From: Globisporangium splendens
Taxonomy: Eukaryota > Oomycota > Peronosporomycetes > Pythiales > Pythiaceae
Assembly: GCA_006386115.1 (NCBI GenBank)
Contig: VFIW01000084.1
Location: 101,490-165,489, forward strand
DNA length: 64,000 nucleotides
Direction of reading: 5' to 3'
Part shown: positions 30,099-42,639 of the stretch, piece by piece
How the letters are laid out: the number at the start of each line of letters is the position of its first letter
Numbering within the stretch: the first letter of the stretch is position 1
Notes under the pieces: generated by a model
Databases searched by the model: none
What the model was told of the DNA's origin: nothing
What the model saw: only the letters and a program-made list of their open reading frames with translations
Position numbers and translations under genes: made by a program

Positions 30099-30658
30099 AG
30101 GTCTGGACTTTGTCCATTTAGGTGTGTATGCGTACTCAACAAGATTTTCTCCTCTTTATCGACGTATTTCTTCTGTCTTCTCATGCTTTTGTTGGACTTT
30201 GTCTTGTAGGGAACGAGAGAATAGCAACAGTGTTGGTATCAATGCGACAGAAGAGTGTGTCTGTGTCGCTATAATGCTTTCTTCCAAGGGCATTGTTGAG
30301 ACTGAAGACTCATTTATTCCCGTTATTGAGTGGTGGACAGCCCTCTTCATGTTCGACATTTTCTTCGGAAGGTGGATATGGAAGCAATATGGCGGTGCAA
30401 CTGAAAGAGTGGAACTCTTGATGCGTGTGGAAATATGTTGGAGTTTCACGATGCCCAGAATTGTCAAGAAATCGGCAGTACCCATGCGAAACGGACCAGG
30501 ACGATTGCTTTGCCAGGTTAAGATCATATGATGGTTGTATTGAACGGGATAGCATTATGCAAAGGAGAAAACTGGACAAGATTGACGAATGCAAAGCATG
30601 ATACTCGGCTCACGTGCCTGCGAAGTTGAGGCGCGTAAAATACGGACGGAAGGCAGTC
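30099..30658. other. Intergenic between convergent genes
   Basis: About 560 bases shared as 3' flank by the GH1 gene and transporter pseudogene 3. No gene seen. Confidence 0.6.
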
Positions 30659-32101
30659 TCACATCGAGTGCATTTTGATCTTGAAGAAGATCGCGGTGAA
30701 GACGCCGGCGACCGTGAACGCTCCGCCGAGAAACGCTGGAAGCTTATATACAAGCGATGTCTCGACAATTACTGAGCCAATGGTGAAGTTCAGAAGTTGA
30801 CCAAAGCATTGCGCCGAGTTTAAGGCGCCGACATATGCTCCAATGTCGATGTCGTGGCCCATCACGTGCACGATGATTGGCACAAGGATCGCAAACACGA
30901 TGGCTTGAGAGATGGACATGGCCACAACAATGATCACGTCGATCGTGACCACCTTGGTGAATGCCATCACCATGAGCAACGCTTGCGGGATCGAGCTGAC
31001 CACGAGCACCCACTTGACGCCGAACGTGCGCACGAGGAATGGAAGTACCCAGGTGAAGACGTACCCGACGATGTTGTACATGAGATCTGTCGAGCCACCC
31101 GCGAGGCTCACGCCCTTGTTGTAGTCACTCTGAGCTTTCGTGCAGTTGCTGCCGCAGGTATCAGCTCCGGAGGCTTGGCCATCGTACACTTCCAGCCCAA
31201 AGAACTGACTCTTGTTTCCGTTCTACGCCGTGTAGCCATAGATGACGCAGAAGAAGATCGCACAGTAGATGATCAGCGTCGATGGGAGCGTCTTGAGCAC
31301 GCGTAAAATAGTCGCGAAGGGCTCCTTGATTTGCGTCCAGGTGCTCGACTTGTCCCCGTCGTTCTTCTTCAATGGCGTTTCTCTGCCAGCGATGCATGCG
31401 ACTGAGAACACCATCACCCCGGAGAGCATGCCTAGGAACGATCGAAGCTACTGGTATGCTGGACCAAAAATGTAGATGTATCCAGCAATAACAATACCGC
31501 CTGCGATAGCCCAGCCTTGACCGATCGAAGCGCCGAGAGTCTGGCGGTCGCCTGCAAAATCAGAGATGAACAGGAACGTCGGCGTTTGCACGGTGTTCAC
31601 CATGATATCCATCCACGCGTAGAAGAAGATCGTCAGCGCTGCAGCCCAGGTTCGGCGCGTCGGCTCACCTGGCTGACCGTTTCCAAAGTCACCCAGTGCT
31701 TCCCCCATCTCGCGGGTCCACCCCATGAGCGAGAAGCAGATGACACTACCGATCGTCACAGTGACGAGAAGAGGGCGACGGCGTCCCCACTTGTGCGTGC
31801 TTCGGTCGCTGATCACCCCGATAGCTGGTCCGACGAGGATTCCACAGAGCGGACCGATAATTTGAGTCAACTGGACAGCAAAGTTGGGGAGCATCGTGCC
31901 AAGGTACGGTCCAAAGACTGCAAACTGAGCGGCCCACGTCATGGTGATTGCGAGACGCGGCATCGAAATCATCATGAGCTTGATCACAGACACTCCTTCC
32001 AGTGGCCATGTTTGGACATCGTCGAGAGTGTCGAGTTTTGGTGAGGCGCACACGTCGTATGAGTTCGAGGTTGGTGTCCCGGTTTCAAGGTCTTTCGTCA
32101 C
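30659..32101 (-). pseudogene. MFS sugar transporter pseudogene, copy 3
   Basis: The whole coding region is present in one frame (480 codons) but has three lesions. The start codon position (32101-32099) reads GTG instead of ATG. TAG at 31447-31445 replaces a residue after the sixth membrane segment (AYQ, stop, LRSFLG). TAG at 31222-31220 replaces the second Tyr of the YTAYNGNK motif. The SDRSTHKWGRRRP loop and the cysteine pair (TCGSNC) are kept. A good promoter remains upstream, so it may still be transcribed. An upstream ATG at 32329 is in frame but lies before the initiator and is not a likely start. Confidence 0.9.
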
Positions 32102-32163
32102 GGTGGCTTGTATTTCTCTTCTAGTGAGCAACCCACGAAGCTTGCTTTGTGTGGTGGCCGAGG

Positions 32164-32183
32164 GAAAGTGAATTGAAAAGTGA
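32164..32183 (-). promoter_or_regulatory. Core promoter remnant of transporter pseudogene 3
   Basis: On the minus strand TCACTTTTCAATTCACTTTC matches the initiator and part of the flanking region seen at the other copies. It sits about 60 bases before the lost start codon. Confidence 0.6.
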
Positions 32184-33785
32184 GACTCAGGAGTGCTCTC
32201 GAAACTTGTCAACAAGACCAGGGCTTCGCTTACTTTTTCAGCTCTGCCCAACCTGGTAAACCCAAGCGAGAAAACAACTTTGCGCGACTTGTATCCGAGT
32301 TGGTCGTGCAATCCTTGTAACCGTCTCAACCAACGCTTAATTCATATCAGAGCTCTATGGAGAATCCTGGTGGCGAATGCCCCAGCTGATCGAAATGAAG
32401 AAGGTCTTGTGTGTGGTACTTCAAGCGACGGAGGACTCTTTTCACAAGGTGTTTATGCTCACATTGAGGTGAGTGGGTCGTGGTTCCGATACAATTCCTA
32501 TTGCGAGTGGTGACCAAGTGGTGTGAGCAACAGCTCGCGTGCAGCACCTGAGGGCAAGTGATTATGGTCAATAAGCGTAGATCAATGGAGCATAGAGCGA
32601 GCATGTGGAAATGCTGCAAGAGATGCTCTTGGAACCCTTCCCAAAAGAGTTCAAGGTTGGTGATCAATTTTCGTAGGAAACAATTTCATGCAGTTTATTT
32701 TAATGCATACATAGAGAGAATCAGTCCAGATGCATCGTGTAGTGTCAAATCACAGAGGGTGCTGATGAACCGAGGGATCTCTTTGAACGAAACATCTTGC
32801 TTCAAACTGCAACGCCCTTCTTCAATTCTGGCAGTAATCAAGAGTGGGATGTTGATGGCGCGTGACGAAGTACCAAACATACGTAGGATGGGTCGCAAGG
32901 ACGGCCGTGGGGTGTGTCCTGCGCTGGTTGGAGTGCAGGTTGTTCTCTCCTCACGAACACACCATCAGTTCCGTCGGTCGTGAAATTCTATCCAGGGAAC
33001 CAAAGAAGCAGAAATCAACTCGCACTGGATTCAAAGCGTCTTTGGTTTTATTCTTATTCCGCAATCAATATTGGTCAGCCATGTTTCTCTCAAGCGCTGC
33101 AGCATGGCATGGCACCGGTTGTTGATGGGACAGACCCTTTGCCACAGTCTGTCACTCGTCCCCCAAAATAACAAATATAGCCTCCAAGCAATCGCAGGTG
33201 GGCTGTATCATTTTTGCACTTGAGCCAATGAATTGTCGTCTGTGCTTTCGAAGAGGTCGGATGCACAGCAGTGTGTGCGAGAGTGCATGCTCCTAGGTGC
33301 AATCCAGCAGCATGCTTTTTGTTTTTGTTTTCTTTTTCATACTTTGCGAACCACTTCGCAGCACCTTCTCATTGAAACAAGCTCCGCTCTCCCAACCACC
33401 TTTGTGTGTTCGTGCATGTTGGACCCTCTCGTCTCCGATTTTCCCCACATCTACCCGAACCAGAAGGTACTTTTCATGACACGTTGGCGACTCATTTTGT
33501 TGGATAATACTGAGCAAATCTCTTGAGGCATCGAATGCGGTGCCGGCGCAAACAGTTTGCTGTTACCACCAGCCTTACCACGAGCCGACAGCCATGATAA
33601 AAGAAACAGAAGCCAGCATGCACTCAGTAAAACGTGTAAAACTTCACAGTAAACTATTGTTTGGAAAATGGACAAACCATCGACTTAGCAATTGCACTGG
33701 CGCACTGCTTGTTTGCATGGGAAAGAGAGAAAAAACACAAAAAAGAGACTAAAAAAACAACAGACGCGAAATCCTCGCGACTCGC
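32184..33785. other. Intergenic, no gene seen; carries one copy of a dispersed repeat
   Basis: No coding frame is convincing. Positions 33500-33595 match 36560-36685 (see repeat entries). Confidence 0.5.
33500..33595 (+). repeat. Dispersed repeat, copy i (3' flank of transporter 4)
   Basis: Contains AATCTCTTGAGG, then ATCGAATGCGGTGCCGGCG, then CAGCCTTACCACG in the same order as at 36560-36685. It lies about 200 bases beyond the stop of transporter 4. Confidence 0.7.
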
Positions 33786-35225
33786 TTACATCGAGTACAT
33801 CTTGAGCTTGAGGAAGAAGATACCGATGACGACACCGATGAAGCTCATGGCGCCACCGATGAACACAGGCAGCTTGTAGCCCATCGACGTCTCCACGAGC
33901 GCAGCGCCGATGGCGAAGTTGAGCAGCTGGCCAAAGCAGTTGGCCGAGTTGAGCGCGCCGACGTACACACCGATCTCGCCCTTGTCGCCGAACACGTGCA
34001 CAATGACTGGCACCAAGAGCGCGAACACGGTCGTCTGAGAAAGTGACGTGAGGATGACGATGATCACGTCGATCGCCACAACCTTGGTGAACGCCATGAC
34101 CATGAGCAGCGACTGTGGCACGAGACTGAACACGAGCACCCACTTGGCGCCAAACTGCCTAACGAGGAACGGCAGCGCCCACGAGAACAAATACCCGACG
34201 ATGTTGAAGATGAGATCCGTGGAGCCACCGGCGACACTCACACCGTGGTTGTAGTCGTCTTGCGCCTCCGAGCACGGGTTGCATGTGTCGGCGCCATCAG
34301 CGGAACCGTCGTACACCTCAAAGCCGAAGAACTGACCCTTGTTGCCGTTGTACGCCGTGTAGCCGTACTGGACGAAGAAGAACACTAGGCAGTACGCGAC
34401 GAGCACACCGGGGAGCGTCTTGAGACCCGTGTAGATCGAGCCAAATGCGTTCTTGATCTGCTGCCACGCGCTCGTTTTCTCCACTTCGTCTTTGTTCAGT
34501 GGCGTCTCCTTGCCAAAGAAGCACGCAATACCGACCGTCACCAGCATCGTGATCGAGAGCATGGCCAAGAACCATTTCAGCGACTTGTGCGCAGCACCAA
34601 AGATGTAGATGTACCCGGCGACCATGATGGAGCCGATCGTGGACCAACCCTGACCAATAGAAGCGCCAAGCGTCTGGCGATCACCGGCGAAATCGGCAAT
34701 CATCAGGAACATGGGTGTCTGCACGACGTTGACCGTGATATCCATCCACGCGTAGAAGAAGACGGTGAAGAACGCGGTCCATGGACGACTGGTTGGCACG
34801 CCTTCTTCGCCCGTGCCGTAGTCCCCAAGCGCCTCGCCGATCTCACGAGTCCAGCCCATGAGCGTCCAGCAAATCGCACTGAAGATCGACGCGATCAAAA
34901 GGAACGGACGACGACGACCCCACTGGTTCGTGCTGCGATCACTGAAGACACCGGTCGTTGGCGCTACGAGGATACCGGACGCTGGTCCAATAATCTGCGT
35001 GAGCTGCACGGCCCACTTGGGCAGCATCGTGCCCAGGTACGGACCCAGGGCAGCCCACTGCGCCGACCACGTCATCTGGATGGCCATACGCGGCAGCGAG
35101 ATGAGCATGAGCATCGGGATCGACGCGCCACGGCGTGGGACATCGTCGCCGTCCTGGACATGACCGGGCTTGGGTGACCCGAAGGCGTCGTAGCCAGCAG
35201 TGCCGGCTTCCACATCCTTGGACAT
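33786..35225 (-). CDS. MFS sugar transporter, copy 4
   Basis: 479 residues from the ATG at 35225 (MSKDVEAGTAGYDAFGSPK). An in-frame ATG at 35294 lies on the promoter itself and is rejected as a start. The loop motif is SDRSTNQWGRRRPF. The outer-loop pair is TCNPC, one residue shorter than in other copies. It is clearly more diverged from copies 5-10 than they are from one another, and shares no palindromic partner. Its orientation is the same as dead copy 3, 1.7 kb away. Confidence 0.9.
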   Translation of the reverse strand: MSKDVEAGTAGYDAFGSPKPGHVQDGDDVPRRGASIPMLMLISLPRMAIQMTWSAQWAALGPYLGTMLPKWAVQLTQIIGPASGILVAPTTGVFSDRSTNQWGRRRPFLLIASIFSAICWTLMGWTREIGEALGDYGTGEEGVPTSRPWTAFFTVFFYAWMDITVNVVQTPMFLMIADFAGDRQTLGASIGQGWSTIGSIMVAGYIYIFGAAHKSLKWFLAMLSITMLVTVGIACFFGKETPLNKDEVEKTSAWQQIKNAFGSIYTGLKTLPGVLVAYCLVFFFVQYGYTAYNGNKGQFFGFEVYDGSADGADTCNPCSEAQDDYNHGVSVAGGSTDLIFNIVGYLFSWALPFLVRQFGAKWVLVFSLVPQSLLMVMAFTKVVAIDVIIVILTSLSQTTVFALLVPVIVHVFGDKGEIGVYVGALNSANCFGQLLNFAIGAALVETSMGYKLPVFIGGAMSFIGVVIGIFFLKLKMYSM

Positions 35226-35282
35226 CGTGGCGAGGCTTCTGGGGAGGAAGAGAAGGAGAGTTGACTGGTTTGCGCTGAAGCA

Positions 35283-35299
35283 GGCAAATTGCAAAGTGA
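35283..35299 (-). promoter_or_regulatory. Core promoter of transporter 4
   Basis: On the minus strand TCACTTTGCAATTTGCC, a close match to the oomycete initiator plus flanking region, 58-74 bases before the ATG. Confidence 0.75.
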
Positions 35300-38200
35300 G
35301 GCGAGCTGGGAGGCTCGCGATTTGCTGGTTTCGCTCGTTTTATTGAGGTCGTGCTCTTGTGATTTGGATGCCGCAGGACAGGCAGAGGGAACGACGAACG
35401 CAACGCACACCACACGTAGGATGGGAAAGTGCTCCAGAACTGCAAACTACAGTACCACCGACGGATGGGCGGGTGGCACGTTGCAGTCCCACGAGCACGC
35501 ATCGTCGCTTATATACACCTTCGACTGCTGCCTGTAGGTTCTCACAGTTGTACCTACGCTTTTCGAGAGAACGTCTGGGTGAAAGCACACGCTGCAGCGT
35601 GATTTCTCTCCATGTCGAGCAAGGGTTCAGCACTGGTTTGAGCTGTCCAAATTAATAGTTATAGCAGCTTCAATAATAATGTTGTGTGTGGAGTTCAATT
35701 TCTTGAGTGCTTTCAAAGTCTATGGATGGGAATGCAACATGCGACTGTGTAAAGAGATACTCGGAGCGTGGCTTGTATCCTGAACACCTGAGGCTTTGGT
35801 TCAGATGTGCAATAAGCATGTAAAGGTGTGTGAATATGCGCCTTCTATTGTATTACGGTTCGTCAATAGAACCAGTTTGGTAAACGCACTTTCTTCTGGT
35901 GTTGTTGTTCTGACTGTTAATATCGTCAAACTCTCGCACCTGATTGTCTCTCAGATATAACATTAGCGAAGCCATCACGTAAGACAGTATAAAGTGTTGC
36001 ACGATCATCGGGTTGCAGTTGAAGTTGCGCGCATCTGGTGCCGCCGCATCGTTGAACCTCCCGAATAGCATACTGAGCCTCAATCAGAAAAGCAGGATCC
36101 TTTGCATCGAAAGTCAAGTGAGTTTGACATTTCGATGCGCATTTGTTCACTTTCCTTCGATGCACCTGCTGTACGGAAAGGAAAGGACTGGCTGCTTCAA
36201 CCGACACGCTCACACTGGCTGAACGTGTGGGCTCGCGTCTCATTCTCCCCACTTGATTTATTTCCTTTTCTCAACGCACACAGAGCGATCCGTTTTGAAC
36301 ATTTTCATCCCCACTGACAGCCACTGAGATGTCCTATCATAACGCATAGTGGCAGGTTTGGAGACTCGACTTCTGCACCTGGCTTCTTTTTCTGGTTTTC
36401 TCATGACCAAGAGACTTTTTGCGCGTCATAATCTGGGGCTCAGAAGGAAGCAAAATAGTCTGCTGGTGTTGAGAAAAATGCAAAAAAATGTTTGAGAAAG
36501 CAACTGTGCGTCTATGTGTTGTGCTTGTTAGTGCCCGTGCGAGCACAGGACGCTGGTCAGCCATTCGGTTGTCAATACCCGAGCAGATCTCTTTAGAATC
36601 GAATGCGGTGCCGGCGGACATGCAGTGTACAAGGCGTAAACAATTTGCAATTGCTCCCAGCCTTACCACGGGTTAATAATCATAACTGAGGAGGAGACAA
36701 TGGCAGCAAGCATCTGAGTCCGGAGGGAAGACAACGAAACGACTGAAACACTTGCCTCAGAACCAAACATCAAACGAGCAAAGCAAACGGATGAGGCGGA
36801 ATGGGTCGACGGCGCGATTGGGTGTGGGTTCTGTCGCTCGACCTCGAGGTCGAAAGTGTGGTTTTCAGTTCTTCTCACCTGTCGAAGGTTGAAGCGAGCA
36901 GAAACAGGGCGTCTCGCGGTCACACTTGTTGCTTCTTTTTTTATGCAGCGGTTCAATTAGTCTGAGTGGAAGGTCCACAGTTTCCCATGTACCTCCCACA
37001 GCTGAAGTAGGTGCTGTAGTTGAGTGTTCAATTGCTAGTTGGCTCCAACTCATAAAAGAGCTTTCGCAGTTTGTCATCTTGCCGACAGCTATGTGCACAT
37101 GCTATTCCAACACACAATCTCCACGCAAAAATATAGACGTGAGTTGACTGTGAGGTCATCCCAGACGTCCTGCATGAGCTTACTTGCAACAAAGACAAAC
37201 CAATGGGGGGATTAGACTTTCCGTTCAGATTGTGATTCAAGGCTAAACAGTAGTACCATCGGAGCTCAGTGCACCTTCGCATATCTTTATGAAAATTTGG
37301 AGATCGAAGACGGTGGGATGCGCTAGTGCTTTGACGCGAATATGAGTGAAAGCTACGGGTTGCGCGTCTCCTTTGCGTCTCCCGCAGTGCGGTTCACATG
37401 CATCCGAAAGCACAAACTTGCAGGGGGTTTCTATGATCTGTGCCCAGATTCTGACTGCCACCTGCTGATGAGAGCGATGATGGACTTGACCGAAAATGAG
37501 GCAGAGATCTTTGAACCTTATGATAGCGAATCAAATCTTCATCACTTGCCTGAAATGCACTCTTCCTTTGGACGAACGATTACCAGCTACAATAGCATTC
37601 TCATGTATCCTGCTGGTTGACACTTGGGTACAGATAGTTATGAATGACCTCAGAAAGCGCTCTATTGCATGAGCCTAATTGATGCATTATGGAGCGCGTT
37701 TCGGAGGAGCATGGAGTGCCTGGGCTCGTCAGTTCAGCAGGTTCACTTCCGGGATCCACTGATGCGTGAGCTTGAAGTTGGCCACTTGAGTCACTTGAGG
37801 AAGAGGCCACTTCGATCGGCAGTGGCAGCCGTTCACGGCCAAAATTTTCAAGACATGAGATGCGATCGGCGGTCATGAGATCCAATAACAGACAACAGGG
37901 TTCCTCCCTCATTATGTTATGAAACTGCAACCTGAAGTGTGTGGCATCGTCTGACGTGTGCCACGCAATCGTGTGTTTGCAGTTCGTAGAAAAAAATGCT
38001 TACGGTACCAAAGAGGTCGCAATATCCGACACGTGCGCATCGATGCGTTGTGGGGTCAAAGCGCACTTTGCGCAGCAGCTGGCAGCGCAACTTTGGCATT
38101 TCCCTGTCACCTCGGTCTGACAGCGATCCTCAGATCTGGGCACCCAGGAGCGACACACTTGCACTAGTTCAACAAAGCGGTCGAGCACCTTCACGTGACA

Positions 38201-39150
38201 CGACGCTCTGTGCGCGCGCCAGTGACGTCTGGCGGTGCGTGAGCAACCAAAACGCAATGCCGCATTGCGAAAAGAGCCCCACAAGTTCAACTACTCTCGC
38301 AGGTAGTGACTTCATCGACGCATCGCAACGGATAGTACACCAGAGGCTACAAACTACCAGCACGTTCTTCGCTTACAAGAGAATTTTGCAGTTGGATTTT
38401 GTCCAAGCCCGCTGCAATTCTTCCAACCTTCAGTGGCCACAGATTGGCACACCATCCATTCGCTCGTAAGCGAACCGCGTCTTACAACAAGATTAATTAA
38501 CGGTAGTCGCAAGGCTGGTTGCCGACTCCAAGCACCAAATACGATGGCTTGTGCGATACTGTACTGTAAGGCGGAGTAAAGTGAGAGACAAAGAGAGATG
38601 CTGTGTGCTGGTGTCAAGCCGGGTGATGGCGCATCTCAGGCTGCTCAAAATTTTCAGCGACGGAGCTCTCTCGACTGGGCAAAATGCTCATCATCTGCGG
38701 CCCAAGCAACCTTCATCAGCGCCTACGGTAGCTCTTCGCGCCTTGTCCTTCTCCCCGTAAAGGCACGGCGTTGCTTCGGCCAGAACATCGCACGACGTTT
38801 CGCACCCACCTGTCAAAATGATAACTTATTATAGTGCATGATCGACATAAAGTGTTCAATTTTAGATAAAATCTGTCAGCAGTACACTAATTCAAGGCAA
38901 TAGATTCTGGAATGGGCAATCAACTCTCCTTCAACCATTGCAACTAGCTCCATCGGATCCGATACCTGGCGCCAAAATTTTGTTTTACGCTGTTCGCAGC
39001 AACGCTTTGCTTTGTTCGATGAATGTGCTTTGGGCTGCACTGACTATCTGACTCCTGACGTCACGCCAAAATGTGATTACTCCATTCAACACTCTCACAT
39101 GTCCACTGATCGCTCCTGCCTAGCTAGTCCAAACCTTTCGCCTCAGCTTT
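35300..39150. other. Long intergenic region, no gene seen
   Basis: About 3.85 kb, the longest gap in the array. The ORFs here are short and mutually overlapping. It holds the second copy of the dispersed repeat (36560-36685), which suggests that a transporter copy or its flank once lay here. Confidence 0.5.
36560..36685 (+). repeat. Dispersed repeat, copy ii
   Basis: Shares AGATCTCTTTAGAATCGAAT, GCGGTGCCGGCG and CCAGCCTTACCACGG with 33500-33595, with a roughly 25-base insertion between blocks. Confidence 0.7.
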
Positions 39151-39168
39151 TCACTTCTCAAATTTGCC
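39151..39168 (+). promoter_or_regulatory. Core promoter of transporter 5
   Basis: TCACTTCTCAAATTTGCC, initiator plus flanking region, 49-66 bases before the ATG. Confidence 0.75.
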
Positions 39169-39216
39169 TACAGTCGATCGTCCAGTCGCCCCCTTTTAAA
39201 GCTCGACACGCCACGC

Positions 39217-40668
39217 ATGACTGGCAAAGACCTCGAAGTCGGAAACCGGAGCAGCGAGGCATACACGACACCAAAGCTCGATGAGAGCTTGTTGCTAGGC
39301 GGTGAGGATAAACCCACGAGAGGCGCCTCTATCCTCACGCTGCTTCTCATCTCCATGCCGCGTATGGCCATCCAGATGACCTGGTCGGCTCAGTGGGCCG
39401 CCCTCGGACCGTACCTCGGCACCATGCTCCCCAAATACGCTGTGCAACTCACCCAGGTCATCGGACCAACCACCGGTATTCTCGTCGCACCGACAGTCGG
39501 CGTGTTCAGCGATCGCAGCACGAACCCGTGGGGTCGTCGTCGTCCATTCATCTTCATCGCCTCCATCACCAGTGTGATCTGCTGGATCCTCATGGGGTTC
39601 ACACGTGAACTCGGCGAAGCTCTGGGCGACTACGGCTCAGGTAAAGAAGGCGAGGAGACCCACCGTCCGTGGACTGCCTTCTTCACCGTCTTCTTCTACA
39701 CATGGATGGACATCACCGTGAATGCCGTGCAGACGCCCATGTTCCTCATGATCGCTGACTTCGCGGGCGAGCGACAAACCACAGGTGCCGCTATCGGCCA
39801 GGGCTGGTCTACGATCGGCTCCATCTTGGTCGCAGGCTACATCTACATCTTCGGCGCGGCCCACAAGACGCTCAAGTCCTTCCTGGGTCTGCTCTCGGTC
39901 ATCATGGTGGTGACGGTGATCATCGCGTGCATTGCCGGCAAGGAGACGCCGCTGAAGAAGGACGAGAACAACAGCTCGAGCTCGTGGGACCAGATCAAGA
40001 GCGCGTTCGGTTCCATCATCCAGGGAATCAAAACGCTCCCTAGCCCACTCATCGCCTACTGCATTATCTTCTTCTGCGTGCAATACGGTTTCACGGCATA
40101 CAGCGGCAACAAGGGTCAGTTCTTCGGCTTTGAGGTGTACAACGGCGAGGCCACCGGTGCTGATGCTTGCGGCGACGACTGCACCAAGGCGCAAGACGAC
40201 TACAACCACGGCGTGAGTGTTGCTGGCGGATCCACGGATCTCATCTTCAACATCGTCGGGTACTTGTTCTCGTGGGCAATCCCGTTCCTCGTGATGAGAT
40301 TCGGTGCCAAGTGGGTGCTCGTGGTCGGACTCATCCCGCAGTCGCTGCTCATGGTCATGGCGTTCACCAAGGTTGTGGCGATCGACGTGCTCATCGTCGT
40401 GTCCATTACGTTCTCGCAGACCATCGTCTTCGCGTTGCTTGTGCCGATCATCGTGCACGTGTTTGGGACAGACGCGGACATTGGCATGTACGTGGGTGCG
40501 CTCAACTCTGCGCAGTGCTTCGGCCAGTTGCTCAACTTCATCATCGGCGCTGCGCTCGTGGAGACGTCGATGGGCTACAAGTTGCCGGTGTTCATCGGTG
40601 GTGTGATGAGTTTCATCGGCGTGATCATCGGCATTTTCTTCTTGAAAATCAAGATGCACATGCTGTAG
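39217..40668 (+). CDS. MFS sugar transporter, copy 5
   Basis: 483 residues (MTGKDLEVGNRSSEAYTTPK). The loop motif is SDRSTNPWGRRRPF, the outer-loop pair ACGDDC. The N-terminal tail has a short insertion (LLLGGED) compared with copies 6-10. In the coding DNA, a stretch of about 150 bases (near 40130-40276) is identical to copies 6-10, while neighbouring segments differ often. That is a sign of partial gene conversion. It stands alone, divergent from copy 4 across the 3.85-kb gap. Confidence 0.9.
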   Translation: MTGKDLEVGNRSSEAYTTPKLDESLLLGGEDKPTRGASILTLLLISMPRMAIQMTWSAQWAALGPYLGTMLPKYAVQLTQVIGPTTGILVAPTVGVFSDRSTNPWGRRRPFIFIASITSVICWILMGFTRELGEALGDYGSGKEGEETHRPWTAFFTVFFYTWMDITVNAVQTPMFLMIADFAGERQTTGAAIGQGWSTIGSILVAGYIYIFGAAHKTLKSFLGLLSVIMVVTVIIACIAGKETPLKKDENNSSSSWDQIKSAFGSIIQGIKTLPSPLIAYCIIFFCVQYGFTAYSGNKGQFFGFEVYNGEATGADACGDDCTKAQDDYNHGVSVAGGSTDLIFNIVGYLFSWAIPFLVMRFGAKWVLVVGLIPQSLLMVMAFTKVVAIDVLIVVSITFSQTIVFALLVPIIVHVFGTDADIGMYVGALNSAQCFGQLLNFIIGAALVETSMGYKLPVFIGGVMSFIGVIIGIFFLKIKMHML

Positions 40669-42636
40669 GCGAACGCACGGGGTTAAGTCAGCGTGTACAT
40701 CGTAGTTATTTGTTCTCCTACTCATTTTGCCATAATCTTTGTAGTCGGGATCCCGTGTCGTCTGCACCATCCAGATCGTCTGGTTCATAATCCCGTGTGG
40801 ACGGCGCGGAAGTAGCACGAAGTTTGAAGGTCACGGCCTGATCTCCGCATCGGCTTTTCTCGTACTTCAACAGACCTCTCGCTGCCAAACTGTGCACAAT
40901 GACGCTCGCACTGGTTTCTCGATTCCGGTATGATAGAAGTCTCAGCTGTTTTCTCATTTTCCCGATTATGGCGCATTTCCCATGAAGCCTGCTGCCTTCC
41001 CTTCCTTTTCCCGCCGACCTGCTGGTTGCTGACCTGTATACTCTGGTATTGGTTTTTGCATTACGACAGCTGCACAGCCAGCAATGTGCTGAAGGTTCTC
41101 TTGCCTCTCATCATCGTTCACGTAACGATACGCTGACCTGTATTCACCAAACTCGTTCTCGCTCCTGCTGACGATTTGTGATCGCCTGTGCATCTCTCTC
41201 TCTCTCGCGTGACAATCGAACCATGTTGGCTCTGTCTGCATCTGCTGTATGTAAATGCTGCAACCTCCAAACTCGTTTTCTGTCGCCTCGCTGTGTCATT
41301 TCTGCCAGCTGGCTTACATGCCTTTTACTGCTTTAGCTTCGGCCGTTCATCTGCACATCACTCGTCACACTCGCGCTGTTTCAAAGTCCGAATCGCTCCG
41401 CAATCCCTGCACATTCGCAGCACTTCTGCTGCGCCGACGGCAAATTTCCGAATGAGCGACTGAGTCCACAAGTCCTCCCGACTTGCTCCTATCTGTGCGC
41501 ATCAACTTGAAGGAAGGGAACGGGGGTAATCGTGGATGAAGCTAGTTTTCTTACTTCAGTATATTTGGTAGAAATGGCGCACAGATGAAAATGGGTATAC
41601 TGAATTAGAAAACTCTCACTGTGACGTAAACTGCGATTATGTCACCGCATAATCTGCCACCTTTTGTCACGAAGAAACCACGTGGCATGTCTCAAATCAT
41701 GTGCAAGTAGCGTCAAAACTGCTTATAACAGTATCGGTGTTTCCCAGCCGAGAGAAACATCACAATCTTCTGAATATACAGTCTTCTGAGAATGCGTGGA
41801 TACAGACACTAACACACAATAAACAGAGCTAAGACGAACGGAAACTCCGGTCCTCCAACGCTTCTCAGCTTCTATCGTGCAATTGATAGAACATAAAGTG
41901 GATGTTCGATGTACCGAAGCGCTCTCCAGGGATCACTTCAAACTTCAGAAACATGGTCTACAGTGCATTTTTTGGTGAGCGACACTACAGAGCACAGCAG
42001 ACGATTGTGAAGAGGGATGGCTCTTATATGCGATGTCATCAATTTGGAGTTGAACTTGAGCTAAACTGTGGACCGGTGTCGTACAGCAACTCATCTGTGC
42101 ATAATCGGTACACTGTTTGGCTACAGCATGTTTACCCGTGGAGGACGTCAGAGGTGATTGGCCTCTCCAGCCACAAGCTCCGCGCCACTTGTAACTTCAT
42201 GGGCATTCACAGACGTGCTCGCTTGGGGAGTGCTCGCAGTAGCCGAGTTCGAATTTCTAGCAACCGGGGATGCAGTAGATCCCTTAGAAGTCTCAGGGTC
42301 TTGTGAACCCACGCGTATTTACCTTATTAATTGCCCTCAAGCAACTCAATTCTGTGAGTCAACATCGTCTGTGGATTGACAAGCGAGTTAGCACACATAC
42401 ATCCGCGCCTGAGCTAAATACGCATCAAAGTAAAAGTTGACATTGACCGATTTAGTAACCCCTAGCACACTCTCTTTTGTACGACCAATGCTCAGAAGTG
42501 GAAGGGTTATTTTTGTTCGCACAAGCATTCTGGTTGTTCAATACATGTAAAACGAAAATACAGAAACACTAACCACACAACCTCACCAAAATCAACGTAC
42601 GTTCATCCAGAACAGCTCCGGACACTGCCCATCTAC
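40669..42636. other. Intergenic between convergent transporters 5 and 6, no gene seen
   Basis: About 2 kb without a convincing coding frame or RNA gene. A CT run near 41190-41205 is the only simple repeat. Confidence 0.5.
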
Positions 42637-42639
42637 GGC

